This document shows, in pieces, positions 34,232 through 48,572 of a stretch of 64,000 nucleotides of DNA (position 1 is the first letter of the stretch; every line of letters begins with the position of its first letter). The notes under the pieces were generated by a model. It was not told the origin of the DNA. It made no database searches and saw only the letters and a program-made list of their open reading frames with translations. Made by a program: the position numbers and the translations under genes. Source of the stretch: Amorphophallus konjac (taxonomy: Eukaryota > Streptophyta > Magnoliopsida > Alismatales > Araceae); contig CM040125.1 of NCBI GenBank assembly GCA_022559845.1, positions 328,297,829-328,361,828 on the forward strand, in the 5' to 3' direction.

Positions 34232-35378
34232 CTAAGAAAGGAATGTACTTAGCATTGAAACCCGAAGCAAAGAAATCAGAGAAAGAAAAATGATATACAT
34301 GCCTATACACCTGATCTTCATTCTATCAAAGTGGGCCAAAATATTTATCCCAAGGCATTCATAAAGCAGGGGTAAATTGAGGAATTGCAACTAGTGCAAA
34401 TATCTTACAGATGTGGAATGTGTTGCACTCAATTTAACTCAAATAAGTAGATGTGGAGTATGTGCATCAATGATACAGTATTCCAAAAATCAATGAACTT
34501 TGAGATAAAACATACAATTTAGTGAAATCATTTGAACTATTCACAAAAATTCAAGGAAGGTATAGATTCATGATGATGAAAGTTCAAAAGAGGAACCAGG
34601 TCAGTGAAGAGATCAACTATGCACAAAAATCAACTTTTCTGAATGCCATAATTCTTAGGAACAATTTAGAAGATACGTGTACATCGAAAGGTTTGAAGAA
34701 CCCAAACTTTAGAGTTAAGATTGAACAATCTGACGTAGAAAATAAAATACAAATCATGATTAAATAGTTATTTCTTTTCGTATACAGGTTTGCATGACCT
34801 TGAACTTTTTACAACGCATCCTAAAAAGGTTTCTAGCCATTAGTTTGCTTGAAAATCAACTAAATACATCGATAAATTTCCCATAAAAACTCATATCTCC
34901 CCAACGTGGGTGCCATTAGACCACAAACTGTTCAACGAGAGAGATTACACTACCCTTGGTTGCAAACTCGATAGCGAACAAATGAAAAAATCACATAATG
35001 TTATGTACGAAAAGAGGAAAGCAAGATAACAAGACAGGCTGTTTCTCTCAACCACAATCCATTAAAACAGGGAGAGAAATTACACAACCCCTGGCTATAA
35101 ATTGGCAGCTAAGGAACATAAAAGGACATGTTGTGATCACTCCATATTTTCACGATGATAAAGTTTATTCATATTGGACGAACCGAGTTTTCAAGTGTAC
35201 GTGCACTGAACAAGTCAATCTGAAAAAATTAGTTACGCGTTAAAATGGGTGAAAGCTGATTTTTAATGAAAAATTTGATTAAGTTTTGAGTTGAGTTTGG
35301 AAATGAGTGCATAAGATAAAGTGTAGTACTTAATTTTTCATAATGATCTTAATTAAGATCATGAAATTTGGATGTGTG
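34232..35378. other. Intergenic or intronic DNA, no gene seen
   Basis: The first 100 bp read as intron upstream of the ATP sulfurylase exon (minus strand). The rest is A-rich DNA of ordinary complexity. The open frames at 34,522-34,767 and 34,998-35,243 have no domain character. Confidence 0.4.
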
Positions 35379-36168
35379 TGTTGAAAATTATGTCGTCTCT
35401 AAGTTGACATGTTCAAATAGACAGAACACCCGTTAAGAAGGTGTTTACACCCTACGATGTACGTGAATTCATTGCAAATCTGGGCGATCTTTCACTTGAT
35501 TTTCTTTGTCAATCATCTTGACCGTTCCTTAGGCTGGAGGCTTCCTAAACCCTTCTAAGAGAACCTTAAAATGTCCTAAGACTATTTAAGCATCTTTTTG
35601 AGAAGATTAAAAGTGGTTAAAAGGATGGAAATCGTGACCACTGCTGCCCCTATGTTTTGTGCTCTATTTTGTCATGTTCTTCATCTCTTGGAGCTTTCCT
35701 CTTGTGTTAGAACGTGAAAGACTACCTGGGAAGCTCGTCCTCGACAATCTACTGTCAGGTTTGCTTTCTCCACTTGATTAAAACCTATGCTTTTGTAGTG
35801 TGTGCAGGAGAAAAGTGTGTGTGTGTGTGTGTGTTGGTGCGCCTTACTCCAAGGGTGTGTGTACTAAAGTACACGTGTGTGTGTGTGGAAGGTGGGCCAA
35901 CACTGCACCTTGATATCTGACGTGTGTGTGATTTACTAGGGTTTCTAATAGTGATATCTAAGAGTTATTGGGGAGAGGGGGTAGGTCATCATTTTGTTGT
36001 ACTGAACCTCTATAAAAATTGTTCTCTTTATGTGATTGACTCTCTCTCTCCTCTTCCTTCTTTATGACCGTTGGTTGTGTGTTTCGTGTTGAATTTCAAA
36101 AGGTTGTAAACACCTAATTCACCCCCTTTTGAGTGTGTTACATAGCTTTGGACCTTCAGGACACAACA
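35379..36168 (+). mobile_element. Candidate solo LTR (about 790 bp)
   Basis: The ends TGTTG and CAACA are inverted. A TATA-like CTCTATAAAAATTG at about 36,008, a CT-rich start region and the phrase ACACCTAATTCACCCCCTTT near the end are typical of plant LTRs. No target duplication is visible, so the exact ends are uncertain. It contains a (GT) block at 35,817-35,886. Confidence 0.45.
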
Positions 36169-37229
36169 TTCTACATAAAAAAAAAGAGAAATAACATAAT
36201 AGGCCACTGAACTCAGTACTCAGTAGGGCTCCAAATTAATCCCTTCAATATTGCAGATACCTTTCCAAGGGAATGCACCTCAGGCCAAATATTTCGTACT
36301 GGATTAGAAGGTAATTACGAATACACACAGGCATACCACACTTAATCTCGGCTGTCTGAACTTTAGATTGGACAGTCAAGACTATGGCCATTTCTTGGAA
36401 GTACTGGACTATCCTGCAGTCCAATCCATAGATCGGACAGCAAGTGTTGGTGAGCCATGCCCATTCGGGAATGGAACTCTAGCATTCCTCAAAAAGATGT
36501 AATATCTAAAGCAGACCATTGGGTAAAAGATATGTTTTGTGAAGTGAATTGACTGGCAAAGCTAGTTTGGCAAACCGGGATAAAACAATCATTTATACAA
36601 AGCACATCTTGGCAAATATCCATGGAATGGATACGGTAGGGATACAGACCCCTATTCATATCGGGATACTACTCCAGGAGATGGACAGAGATTGTGCTGA
36701 TGGATGACAGATTGGGCAATTTTGTGAAATTACTGTTTTCAGCAAATCTTGAACGACAGTACAGATACTGGACGGGATACATGATTTGTGGAGATGATTA
36801 TTTTTAGCTGTGTCTATATTCTTTGATCGATCAAACAAGATCAACAATCCATACAGAAAAGCACAAACATGTACATCCTGACTTCTCTGATGGGTATGCA
36901 CATAAACTGACATTCTGTCAGTGAGCCCATTCACACATGCCATACAACATCACATGCTACTAATACAAATCGTAGAGATTTTTTTTGGTTATATGTAACT
37001 TTTGTTGCATACCTTGTCCCCTCTATTTCTTCTTGAAATAATCAGTTACTTAACAGTCCTATCTGACTATGTCATATATTTGTATGGACCCTAGTTTCCC
37101 AATGTTTCATTTCTATATGCACCAGACTTCAACATGCATACCCCATCGCAAGACTTCCACAATCATTCTTCATGCCTTTTGAGTCTACCTTTCCATTTTA
37201 ACGAAGAGAGTTCATGAGTTCTAGTTATC
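36169..37229. other. Single-copy-looking DNA, no supported gene
   Basis: Ordinary base composition and no repeat structure. A 95-codon minus-strand frame at 36,656-36,943 has no recognisable domain and no matching splice sites. Confidence 0.35.
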
Positions 37230-37232
37230 AAC

Positions 37233-37331
<99 letters not shown>

Positions 37332-37342
37332 CACACACACAC
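37230..37342. repeat. (CA)n microsatellite, about 110 bp
   Basis: A near-perfect CA run, interrupted once by CCCC near the right end. Confidence 0.95.
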
Positions 37343-37530
37343 GGCCAATGGCAATGGCTGAATTCTTGCAAAAAGGGTGAAATGTAGATGTTAAGATAAA
37401 AAAAGTGGACGCAAAATGATCATTCCATCCCGAAGAAGGTATGGTTTCAATTTTTTTTCTCTTTTACCTCTAGTAAAGAAAAGTCCGAATTCTAGCTACC
37501 ATCAGACAACCAATAACTGACACCAAGGAA

Positions 37531-37665
37531 TCTGTTAGTTTTACCTTGTTTGTTGTCAGTACCAGAACATATTAGACAAGTGCCACACGATTGGGAACCC
37601 AGCTTATCAACATCAACTGAGACCATCAGCCAATTACCTCTGGCGGGGATTCTTGCTAAAGGAGC
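37531..37665 (-). other. Candidate single exon of unknown gene
   Basis: On the minus strand, after an acceptor-like TTGCTCCTTTAG, the frame reads ARIPARGNWLMVSVDVDKLG, then SQSCGTCLICSGTDNKQ, followed by a donor-like G-GTAAAAC. The composition is protein-like and a CX2CX2C cluster is present. I do not recognise it, and no neighbouring exon was found. It could be chance. Confidence 0.25.
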
Positions 37666-38212
37666 AACACTGAGAGTTCAGGTCTAAGCTTAAAAACTGG
37701 ATGTAAAATGACACAGCCATATATCCTGAATGATGTTTTGATTAAAATCGAAGAAATTTATAATGAAGCCCTCCTGAATCATTGGGACACTCAGGAATGG
37801 GACCTGCACATTTCTAGAATGTGACCATTAATGTACTTCTTTGTCAAAATCTGAAAAGTGTTCGTCAAAATCATTTTGCTACAGGACAAAACTGAATTTC
37901 CATCAGAAGGCCAAACTATCATCAGGGAACAATGTGCTTAAACACTCGAGTCATGAACTGGGAGTGAGGTCAAATGTCTAACAGGTATACAGATATATGT
38001 GAAACATGGCCTGCACTCAAAAGGATAAATTGAAGTAAAGAAAACTTTCTAAACTCTACATAATATGTACTGATGAAAACTAACAGAGAAAGTTCCACCA
38101 AAATCTCCTACTGACCATAAATAGGATTATGCCATGTGATCACTTATGTTGGAGAACATGAACTATGCGATGAAAATCAAAATGAAAGACAAGCCCTCAT
38201 TGTATCGTATCG

Positions 38213-38535
38213 GCCCCAAGCCACTTTGATAATAGGTTAGGATAAATTAACCTGGGCTATTCCTGGTTTTATATTTTTAGTTTATCCTACCCGGGGTCGG
38301 GTAGGCTATTACTGTGAGAGAAGTGGAATGAGTTAACCTCGAGTTAACGGCCTTAACCTTAATTATCTGACCTCGAGTGGTATATTCCGACTCCGAAACT
38401 TGAATAACTCACCCATCTGCGAAAAACTCATCCTAATTAACCCGCCTTATTCCGATATCGAAGTAGCCCAATTGAATTATCGTGGCTCAACCCAATTTAT
38501 GTGCGGCTCTAACTTAAGCTCAGCATCCTATTCGG
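38213..38535. repeat. Diverged MITE-like element, (C/G)GGTTA family
   Basis: It begins AAGCCACTTTGATAATAGG with repeated GGTTA/TAACC words (TTAACCTGGGC, GAGTTAACGG, TTAACCTTAATT) like those at 39,125-39,390 and 56,903-57,207. Its boundaries are not firm. Confidence 0.35.
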
Positions 38536-39124
38536 CGGAGCCCAGTGACATGCCTAACCAGAATTATTAACCCTCGATCCAAGGGAAGAAAAAAAATTAA
38601 AACAGATACGCGATCTTTTAGATGCCACTGGATGATAACTATAGTAAATAAAAAAACTTTATTATTTTTCCCACCATTTTTCACTTTAGTGAATAAAAAA
38701 AACTTAATCTTGTTTACCATAGCTCTCTTTATATATACAGATAAACGAAAGGGCATTTGCTTGATATCCGGTATGAACTCAAAACCACGAGCATACTAAT
38801 TAAAAGAACCAGAGCAAGTGATCAGGTCACCATCTCCACCAACTACTTAAGAAGGGAACCAAACCCGGCAGTCACTTTGAATAGAATCCGGGAACTCAAC
38901 GCGTGCCCTGATATTTGTTGTAAGCCTGCAACTGCTGGACGAGCACACTTGGTACCCACATAAAGCGAGATCATGTCACCATCCCTACAGTTGCCAACCA
39001 CTACGAGTGCCACCAACCCGACAGCTACTAAGTCTTGTCACCCCCAAATCACCTCAGCCTGCAGGATGAGAGGGGATTAATGAAGGCTTCGTAGGGAAGC
39101 CCAACTTGAGGTCTAAACCTAAAA

Positions 39125-39390
39125 AGCTCTGCTTTGATGCCGGGTTACCCCGGGGTTAACTCGGGTTAACTTCATTTTAAATCTCATTTTGCGTTGACGC
39201 GGTAGGTAGATTAGTTAATCAAAGTTAAAAGTGGAGTAAACCTTAATTAAGTTGTGACTATCTATATATCCCACCCCAATATAATAGGTAGGTTAAGCTA
39301 ACGCTCTTTTTTTTTTTTTTGTCAAGCTAAAAGTGAGTTGAATGGGAGATGACCCGGCCGATTAACTTAATCCGAGTCATCCAAACTACA
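39125..39390. mobile_element. MITE of the (C/G)GGTTA family
   Basis: The left end AGCTCTGCTTTGATGCCGGG and the inverted right end TGTAGTTTGGATGACTCGGA match imperfectly, and the length is about 266 bp without coding. The left end also aligns with that of 56,903-57,207. The superfamily is not assigned and a target duplication was not confirmed. Confidence 0.5.
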
Positions 39391-39827
39391 TTTCTCAGAT
39401 GGTGAATTGAAAGACCATTTCCCGTGGTAGAGGAAACCTTCTAATTAATGGCAACCCTCCCCGCAGTCGAGCAAATTTTATGCATATGGGATCAGACCGG
39501 CGGTGCCAAGCACAAGATGACAAGAACAGAGCAAAAATAGAAGAAGTAAAAAACAAAAAAAAAAAGCGCATCAGCCAAATGATTGGTGCGACAAAATATT
39601 ATCCTGACAGGAGGCAGATGACATAGGCCTCTCGATTATTTAGTAAGATGTATGGATCCGTTGACTTGGAAGTGGAGCTGGATGGATATGCCGCCTTAAT
39701 TTGTGCAGCACAGTGGAACGATGGCATTAATTATCGGAAGTTGGCAGTGCTGACTTCTCAAACAAAACAACTGGACCCGATGATCTAATCATGCATGGCC
39801 TCGTTTTGTCTGAATTTTGTGGTCTTA

Positions 39828-39863
39828 TATATATATATATATATGCGATCGAGCTGTTCTTAC

Positions 39864-39904
<41 letters not shown>

Positions 39905-39962
39905 ATCGAGCTATATATATATATATATATATATATATGCGATCGAGCTGTTCTTACGTATA
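39828..39962. repeat. (TA)n blocks with a repeated TGCGATCGAGCT motif
   Basis: Three TA runs are each followed by TGCGATCGAGCT (at about 39,844, 39,901 and 39,938). Two of them continue with GTTCTTACGTATA. The pattern suggests duplication of a TA-plus-motif unit. Confidence 0.8.
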
Positions 39963-40591
39963 CAAAATGGGCTTCTTCTTCGTCCACTTCTTCTATTTTC
40001 TTTTCCCAATCGTCCTCTTCGAGAGTGATGTCGACCTAGATGATCATCTGGTTTCTTTGACACGGGGACAAGCAAGTGGATGTCACATATCATGGGTTTA
40101 ACCCGGTGAGGGGAGAGCTTGTGACGGCGACCGAGTCAGATAACCCGGTACCGGACAACGCACGAGCTTGCGCACATAAAATTTGTTCTGTCTACCTCCT
40201 CCCTCCTGTAGAGATTATTAGCGGCCCAAAGCCCCCATTAGTAATTTGCTGGCGTCTCTGTGACTTCAGCACCACCCCGGTGAGAAATGGCAGCCGTCCT
40301 TCGTAACGTAGGGGATGGCGAGATTGTGAACAGGTCATCCCGAATAACCACGAGCTGTGGGACTTCGGCTCATCTTCCTTAATTTCCTGGATCTGCCAGG
40401 TCCTCTACGCAAGTAGTCGGAGGGGACTTTCTGTCAATTACGATCTGGGTGTCACGATAAGGTTTTCATGTCAATGGCAAGAGGCAGATCTAAGGACTGT
40501 TGCAGCCAAGAGTTCTCGTCCGCCGTTGCTTCCAAAGTTGGAGCAGCAACCATCACTTCAGAATATCAAATTGTTTGCTGAAAGTCTTCTG

Positions 40592-40593
<2 letters not shown>

Positions 40594-40628
<35 letters not shown>
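40594..40628. repeat. (CA)n microsatellite
   Basis: A perfect run of about 17 CA units. Confidence 0.9.
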
Positions 40629-40631
<3 letters not shown>

Positions 40632-40664
40632 TACTTCTGTGGAGTCTCCATCCCATTAGAACAA

Positions 40665-41012
40665 TCTTACGTTGAAAATGAGATAAAATATAATATGTTT
40701 ATAATACAATTAATGGAGTTCCCTCCATTCTAACACCTTGAAATTTTGAGTGGGATATGACTCGATCCAATAACTCTAATATGATATCATAATCGGCTAT
40801 AGTTATGATTTAGACCGCGCGCACATCTCATCTTTGTCAGAGTTCCAAAAATAAAATTACACGCGAAGAGATGTGTTGAAATATATAGTCTCATATTAAA
40901 AATGAGATAAAATATAATGTACTTATAATAATATAATATTCTCCATTCAACATCTTAATATTTTAAGTTTAATTGATGGTACGATCTAATTATACCAAAG
41001 CCCTATTATGAT
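40665..41012 (+). mobile_element. Possible TRIM or tandem small-LTR remnant
   Basis: Two diverged copies of a block containing AATGAGATAAAATATAAT, then CTCCATTC..AACA.CTT..ATTTTGAG/TTTTAAGT, start near 40,672 and 40,900. After the second copy TACCAAAGCCCTA at about 40,996 resembles a degraded TGGTATCAGAGCC primer site. Terminal ends and target duplications are not clear. Confidence 0.35.
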
Positions 41013-41518
41013 CACCCAGAGGTGATGCGATTTGCTGTAGTTCTAGGAGTAGGTTAGGTGCTAGTGGAACAAGATGGGAGAAGCAAGGGCACCTCCTATA
41101 TTTGATTGCTCTCACCTTGTTTCATTTAAGAAGAAGAACCGGTACGTGAGGATAATGTAATATGGACCTAATTGACAATTGGGAGAGATGTATAGGGGCA
41201 ATATTATGCAAGTTCATTCGAAGTTAGGACAAAGTAGGCAGGGATCGATGCCTGGGGGGTCATGGTACTTAAAAGGGTGGTTTTGACCATCATTTTTGCC
41301 GGAGTGGAAACTTTGTCTAGCTTTGCATGTGTTTCCATCTCTTGAGACTTGCATGAGTTGGGACGACTAGCTAATTAATGTATCCAATTCTCTCAATTTG
41401 GTGTTGAGTCGCCCTCACCACAGGCGCTTTCAAACAACTGTAGCAATGTAGGCTTCGTGCACCAAACTTCCAAACTCGCCGGGATGCACGAGTCACATTC
41501 AAATGTACATGCAAAATC

Positions 41519-41817
41519 AGGGTTTGCCGGCCCGGTCGACTCGGTCGACCCGGTCTCGGCTTGGGTCGGGTCGGATCGCTCCCGTCTCGATCCGACCCGG
41601 TCCGTCCCGTTCTAAAACACCATTATATATATTTATATATATTATAAAATAATAAAATAAAATAGAAAAACACACATTATATATAAAATATAATATAATA
41701 TAATAATATAATAATGGGCCGACCCGTCCACGACCCACGGCCCGACCGACCCGGTCCCGGCCTGGGTCGGGTCGGGTCGTGCGAGTCGGTGCGAGACGCA
41801 CCGGGTCGGCAAACCCT
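41519..41817. mobile_element. hAT-type MITE with perfect 8-bp target duplication
   Basis: The 299-bp element has terminal inverted repeats AGGGTTTGCCGGCCCGG and (inverted right end) AGGGTTTGCCGACCCGG. It is flanked by GCAAAATC on both sides (41,511-41,518 and 41,818-41,825). 8-bp duplications with such termini are typical of the hAT superfamily. The arms are GC-rich repeats of GGGTCGG, and the centre (41,620-41,712) is almost pure A/T. It has no coding capacity. Confidence 0.88.
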
Positions 41818-41863
41818 GCAAAATCATGTTATTTTAAAAAACACACACATTCATATTATAATT

Positions 41864-41983
<120 letters not shown>

Positions 41984-42248
41984 TGGATTCGGTCAGTTTT
42001 TGTTAAAAATTATGATCCAATTCGAAATCATCGAGCGTGTGGTAAAATGATAATCACTTTTACATTAATATTCTTTTCGCCTCCTTTAAATTGGAAACTT
42101 CTAATATTTTCACATAGCTTCCATGTCACTTGAAATAGTGTCAGGGAAGCCGAAAAGGGGAAGATCTAGGCTCAAATCTTAATTAGTTCATCACCACGAG
42201 GCATTGTGCTGGACTGTGTCTAAATAATCAATTGTCCACATATGCTAA

Positions 42249-42696
42249 TAAACTTTAGGGAAAATATATGTGTATACTTGAAAGTTGAAAATTTTAAATA
42301 TTACTTTTAAATATATACCCATCTTTATCAAATTTACTCTAATATCCCTCAAAGTTTTATAACAAATGCATCGTGCCCTTGTCATCTACAATCCCTCACC
42401 ATGGTTAACCCCATGATGTGGGTCAAGAGGAGAAAAATGCCTACCCTGCCCCTTGACCCCATTCAATTAAGTCCCTCTCATTCTCTCTCCGCTTCCGGCA
42501 AAGATGCCAGAGATAACAAATATATAATCTCACGTAAGTGATTTATCACCGTTAAATATATATGTAACCCATGGTAGGCGCAACTCAGGTTAGGACATCT
42601 GAGAGGTACCGAGATAAATTTCATAATTAAAGACAGGGGTATAAGAATAATATTGAAAGTTTTCAAGGGTATATAAATAGTTTTTTCTAAACTTTA
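42249..42696. mobile_element. MITE with long terminal inverted repeats
   Basis: The left end TAAACTTTAGGGAAAATATA, continuing to GTATACTTGAAAG, matches the inverted right end TAAAGTTTAGAAAAAACTAT, continuing to TATACCCTTGAAAAC. It is about 448 bp and non-coding. A related shorter element is at 57,367-57,590. The termini resemble Mutator-like MITEs, but the target duplication was not verified. Confidence 0.55.
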
Positions 42697-44560
<1,864 letters not shown>

Positions 44561-45193
44561 GGAGAGAGAGAGAGAGAGGACCAAAGATCAACAGCAGAGA
44601 TTATTGACGAGAAGACCGGCTAGCATGTGAGAAGGATAAGCGGGAAAAAAAACCCATGAACAAGAAGAGAGAGAGGTTGTGTACGCAGAAGACAAAGAGG
44701 GAATCTTGGCAATTGAAAAAAGTCTGAGAGTTACATCTGTTTCATCTTTGAATAGGGCCAACACAAACACCACCACAGCCATGCAAGTTTCGTGATCCTC
44801 TCTGGGGCAGAGCCTGAAAAGTGAAACCGCCCTGCCCAGTGCAGGCAGATGGTGATCATTCATGCCCAGGAACTTTTCAAGTAAATAGAGTGGAGGAGGA
44901 AGAAGAACAAAAACAAGAAGATCAAACATGGTTTTATAAGTTGTTTGTAAGTCCTGAGGTCAGCCGAAATCCAAGTTTAAATACAATATGTTCATGTACA
45001 ATATGGAAATTTCAGTATGTATATACCAACACAACCTAGCTACCATATGTGAAAGTGAATGAAGAATAATAGTTCATGAGCAAATTTCCAATCTTCAGGT
45101 CCCACATCCCTCGCCGGCCTGCTCCATGTTGCGCGCTTTTGTTCCCTTGTTGCGATTGTTAGGACACCTTTTATATGTGGAGCTAGCAGATTG
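44561..45193 (-). other. 3' flank of the MYB gene, no separate gene
   Basis: Downstream of the MYB stop on the minus strand. A GA run lies at 44,563-44,578. No good AATAAA was found within the first 300 bp, so the poly-A site is not placed. Open frames here are without domain character. Confidence 0.35.
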
Positions 45194-46969
45194 TTAGGAG
45201 TACGTGACACCTTGGTGGAGCTCCTGCGGCTTGCTCGATGCCGCGATAGGCCACAGATTGGCCATGCCCGCCTGCAGGGAACCCATATCCCCAATCTTGT
45301 CGAGCAGTCCGTACCCGCCAGCGCTGAGGAAGTCCATCGGCCCCAATCCCAAGTCCATGAGGAAGGCATCGATCCCGCCGCCGCCGTTGTCGGACCACGA
45401 GGCGGCGTAGCTGCCGCCGTTCTCCGTGGTGAGGCACGAGGAAGCCGCCGAGATGTCCTGGGGGGGAGACACCACGAAGCCGTTCCCGCTGCTGCCGCCG
45501 TAGCTCGGTGGCTCGGCGAGACCCGGCACCGGAAACGACGCGGATTCTGGCAATAGCATATGGGAGGGATGCGAGTTGAACACGAAGCCGGCGTCCACAG
45601 ATGCCAATGTGGATGAGGGACTCTGATCGGCAGATATGGAGAAGGAGACGAAGGCGCAGTTCTCAGACTTAACGACGGGCACGGCGCCTGTCAGGGGAGC
45701 AGCCGAACTGCTGTGATGGGTCTGCTTGATGCTGCTGTTGCTGATGGCGTTGTTCTTGTGGGGATTGATGTTGGACTGCGCAGTCAGAAGCCTCTTCTTC
45801 AGCTTGGTGTTCCAGTAGTTCTTCACGTCGTTGTCGGTCCTCCCGGGTAGGTGAGAAGCGATGACGGACCATCTTAGACAAACCACGGGGCAGAAAACTT
45901 TCAGCTAAAAGCATGAATGGCGCCCAAAGAAAATTTCTTGCAGCTAGGTCGATGTGAATATAGGACAAGAAAGATCAAAAGATGGGAGCTACCTGCTTCC
46001 AATGCTTTTAAAGAGAGAGCAGATTATGGTGTCTTCCTCCTCGGTGAAGCCTCCATGTTTGATGCCTGGACGGAGATAGTTGAGCCATCTCAGACGGCAG
46101 CTCTTGCCGCAGCGCCTAAGGCCTGGTAGATGGAAAAAAGATAAAAAAAAACATGCAAGGGATTGAGCTTGGAGAGGGGAGGAAATATGCGAAAAATATC
46201 GCATTTAGCACGGGAACTGGGGGGGGGGGGGTGTGCATGTTTGATGTGTGGATCCTATGGTTGATAAAAAATGTAAAAATAGACTTTTTCAACTTTAGAA
46301 TGAAGAATTTAATGATATGCATGGTCTCATTGAACTAGATATTGAGTAGAGGGTATAAGAATCAAGTAAATGTCGTCGAATTGGTGTATGTTAGAGGGAT
46401 GGTCATCACGGGTTTGTGAGGGGGGAAGATTTATAGGGAGAAAATGATCGAGCGGGGGGAGGCGGCATCGAAAAGGGGAAACTTTTATTCAAAAAAATCA
46501 AGGCAAAGAGTTTTTTTTTTTTTTCTGGAAGCTGAAGGCAAAGCTGTTGCACAGTTACAGTAGCTTTAGATGCAACAGAACAATGATAAATCTAAAAATA
46601 AATGACAAAGGCAAGAAGGTCGCGAACCAGGATCCGAGTACTTGTGACAAAAGAAAAGTGCAGAAAAACAAGACGAAAAGGAGAAGGTGCTTGGGGTCAT
46701 TTTATATCCCTTTCTGATCATCAGAAGAAGAAAAAAAATAATTGTTTGTTGCAACTTGAACATCGGGGATAAAGGTAAGGAAGCTGCATCCGAGATGTTA
46801 GGACATGGGGATGGGGCGGTCGAGTTTAAGGAACTATATATGGAGACAAGGGTGAGTCTAAATTAAGCAAATCTAGCCCAGCAAGAATACATCAGAAAAC
46901 GGCATTGAGAGAGAAAATTTTGGAAAACCATATTTGGTTTCAGGAGACTACAACGAAACATGGGACACG

Positions 46970-47003
<34 letters not shown>

Positions 47004-47195
47004 GGGGGGGGGGTTGGAGGAGGCATGAACAAAAAGACGTTCTCGAAGCGGAGGCCAACCTGCTTTCTGAGGCAGTGCAATCCAGTTGCCACCGGTGCCA
47101 TGTTTCTCGACGTAGTTCTTGAGTGTGGTGTCCTCCTCGGGCGACCACGGCCCTCTCTTCACCTTCTCCCTGTCGCAGCAAGGAGCTCTCCCCAT
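45194..47195 (-). CDS. R2R3-MYB transcription factor, subgroup 14 (RAX/MYB36) type, three exons
   Basis: The exons on the minus strand are 47,195-47,060 (136 bp), 46,122-45,993 (130 bp) and 45,872-45,194 (679 bp), which join in frame to 314 residues. All four splice junctions are GT/AG, and the exon phases are the classic R2R3-MYB pattern. The R2 repeat (about 14-61) reads [20 protein letters not shown], and the exon joint gives [21 protein letters not shown]3 (about 67-112) reads [17 protein letters not shown], then [20 protein letters not shown]. The start MGRAPCCD and the phrases [12 protein letters not shown] and [11 protein letters not shown] point to subgroup 14, which in Arabidopsis includes RAX genes (axillary meristems) and MYB36 (endodermis differentiation). 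The C-terminal part is Ser/Gly-rich and ends [20 protein letters not shown]. It is a nuclear DNA-binding regulator. Which member it corresponds to is not settled. Confidence 0.95.
45873..45992 (-). other. MYB intron 2 (120 bp)
   Basis: Donor AG-GTAGCTCCC at 45,992 and acceptor TTTGTCTAAG at 45,873. It splits an Arg codon before RWSVIA. Confidence 0.9.
46123..47059 (-). other. MYB intron 1 (937 bp)
   Basis: Donor G-GTTGGCCTCC at 47,059 and acceptor CCATCTACCAG at 46,123. It contains a (GA) run at 46,973-47,000 near the donor, a run of G at about 46,990-47,012, and a G run at 46,218-46,231 near the acceptor. Confidence 0.9.
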
Positions 47196-47907
47196 CCGGC
47201 CACCCGGAGGAAGAAACCCAGGGCAAAAGGAGGGGGGGAAAATTAAGACTCACAGTCCGTAGACCAAGAGTGTGCTGGTGAGAGCGGGGGTGATCGAAGG
47301 AGCAAGCTAATGATCTGCAGAGGGTCTTTTAAAGAAGACACAGCATGGTGGGGACGGAGGCGTGGATGGGGTGGGGTCGCCACGGGTATAAGCCCTACCT
47401 ATTCATTTACTCACGTCCTTGCAAGCTCTACTGCGTCTTTTATTTATCACTATTACTTCTCTCTCCTCTCTCTGTGTCTCTTCTTCCACCCTCTCTCTCC
47501 CCCGGACCGCCCCGCATTTGTAGGAGTACTAGGAGGGTGGGGTGTTCTTCTGGTCTCATGTAAACCCGTGCTTCCACCGTGCCAAGTTGGTATATATCCC
47601 AGTGGGGGGGGGGGGGGTTGGCCCAGCGTTACTGAGTCACTGACTGGGGTTCCTCGTCCAAGTACTCGACAGCAGCCCTCCCCCGAGTGGGCCTAATCGC
47701 TGAGATGGCCCCTAAATTTTATGAAGCAAATCAAGGCAGGAGGAGGAAGGAGAGAAGTGCTGCTCATATCGCTAGCAGGGCCACCGCGAGCGTTCTTTTC
47801 TTTCAATTCGTTGTTGGTGTGTCTGTGTGTATGGAGAGGTGAGAGAGCCAGCTTATAGTAAACGAGTGAAGGTACGCAAATGCATGGAGGAGGACGTTCA
47901 TGATTTG

Positions 47908-47944
<37 letters not shown>

Positions 47945-48527
47945 AGAGATTTTGGGGTTGGAATCTCTAACAATAAGCTATATATATATATATATATATT
48001 ATTGTCCCCAAAATTAATCCATCTTGAGATCGATGGATTATACGCACATGCATGGATTTCAGGTCAAAAAAGGTGAACAAATAAAAAAGACAAGCAAAGC
48101 CATCGCTCTTTGTCTTTTCTACGAGATAAAGTAGAGGCAATAATATAAACAATATCTCATAGCTTCTCCTGATAAAAAATCTGTGTTATTTGAAAATTCA
48201 ATAAAAATAATTATGGGATTATAAAAATAATCCATCTGGCTCCCAAACGGGAGATCGATCTTGTGGCGATTTTAGATCGGTGGATGCCCGAGATCCACAG
48301 CTCGGGGTATAAACACGCACCCATGCCCCATAGTAATGTCTTGATCAAGGCTGGCCAATTAGGTTGCTGGTGGAGACGGGATAACCGGAGCGGAGATTAA
48401 GGTACAGCACCAATATTGGAGACGTTCTTAGAAGGGGGGATGGGCAGCTATACAACCCCCATGCACCTACGTGGTTGTTCCACTGATCAAACGGCGGGCT
48501 GCCCTGGTATGAACCTCCTATAGTGGG

Positions 48528-48572
<45 letters not shown>

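Larger units (their letters stand above)
39391..41510. other. Intergenic DNA with microsatellites and repeat fragments
   Basis: A poly-A/T-interrupted region at 39,540-39,570, TA blocks at 39,828-39,938 and (CA) at 40,594-40,628 are listed separately. 39,960-40,480 and 41,020-41,510 show no gene. A (TA)-embedded motif TGCGATCGAGCTGTTCTTAC is repeated. Confidence 0.4.

Noticed and set aside
35379..36168. The LTR-like block as part of the Copia element at 20.8-34.1 kb
   Set aside because: Its ends and sequence differ from the Copia LTR at 33,869-34,090, and it is on the other side of the ATP sulfurylase exon.
37163..37354. Frame with repeated Val-Cys
   Set aside because: Translation of the CA microsatellite.
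39727..40101. Several frames with repeated IYIYI sequence
   Set aside because: Translation of TA microsatellites.
45189..45556. Plus-strand frames over the MYB third exon
   Set aside because: Shadows of the MYB coding sequence on the opposite strand.
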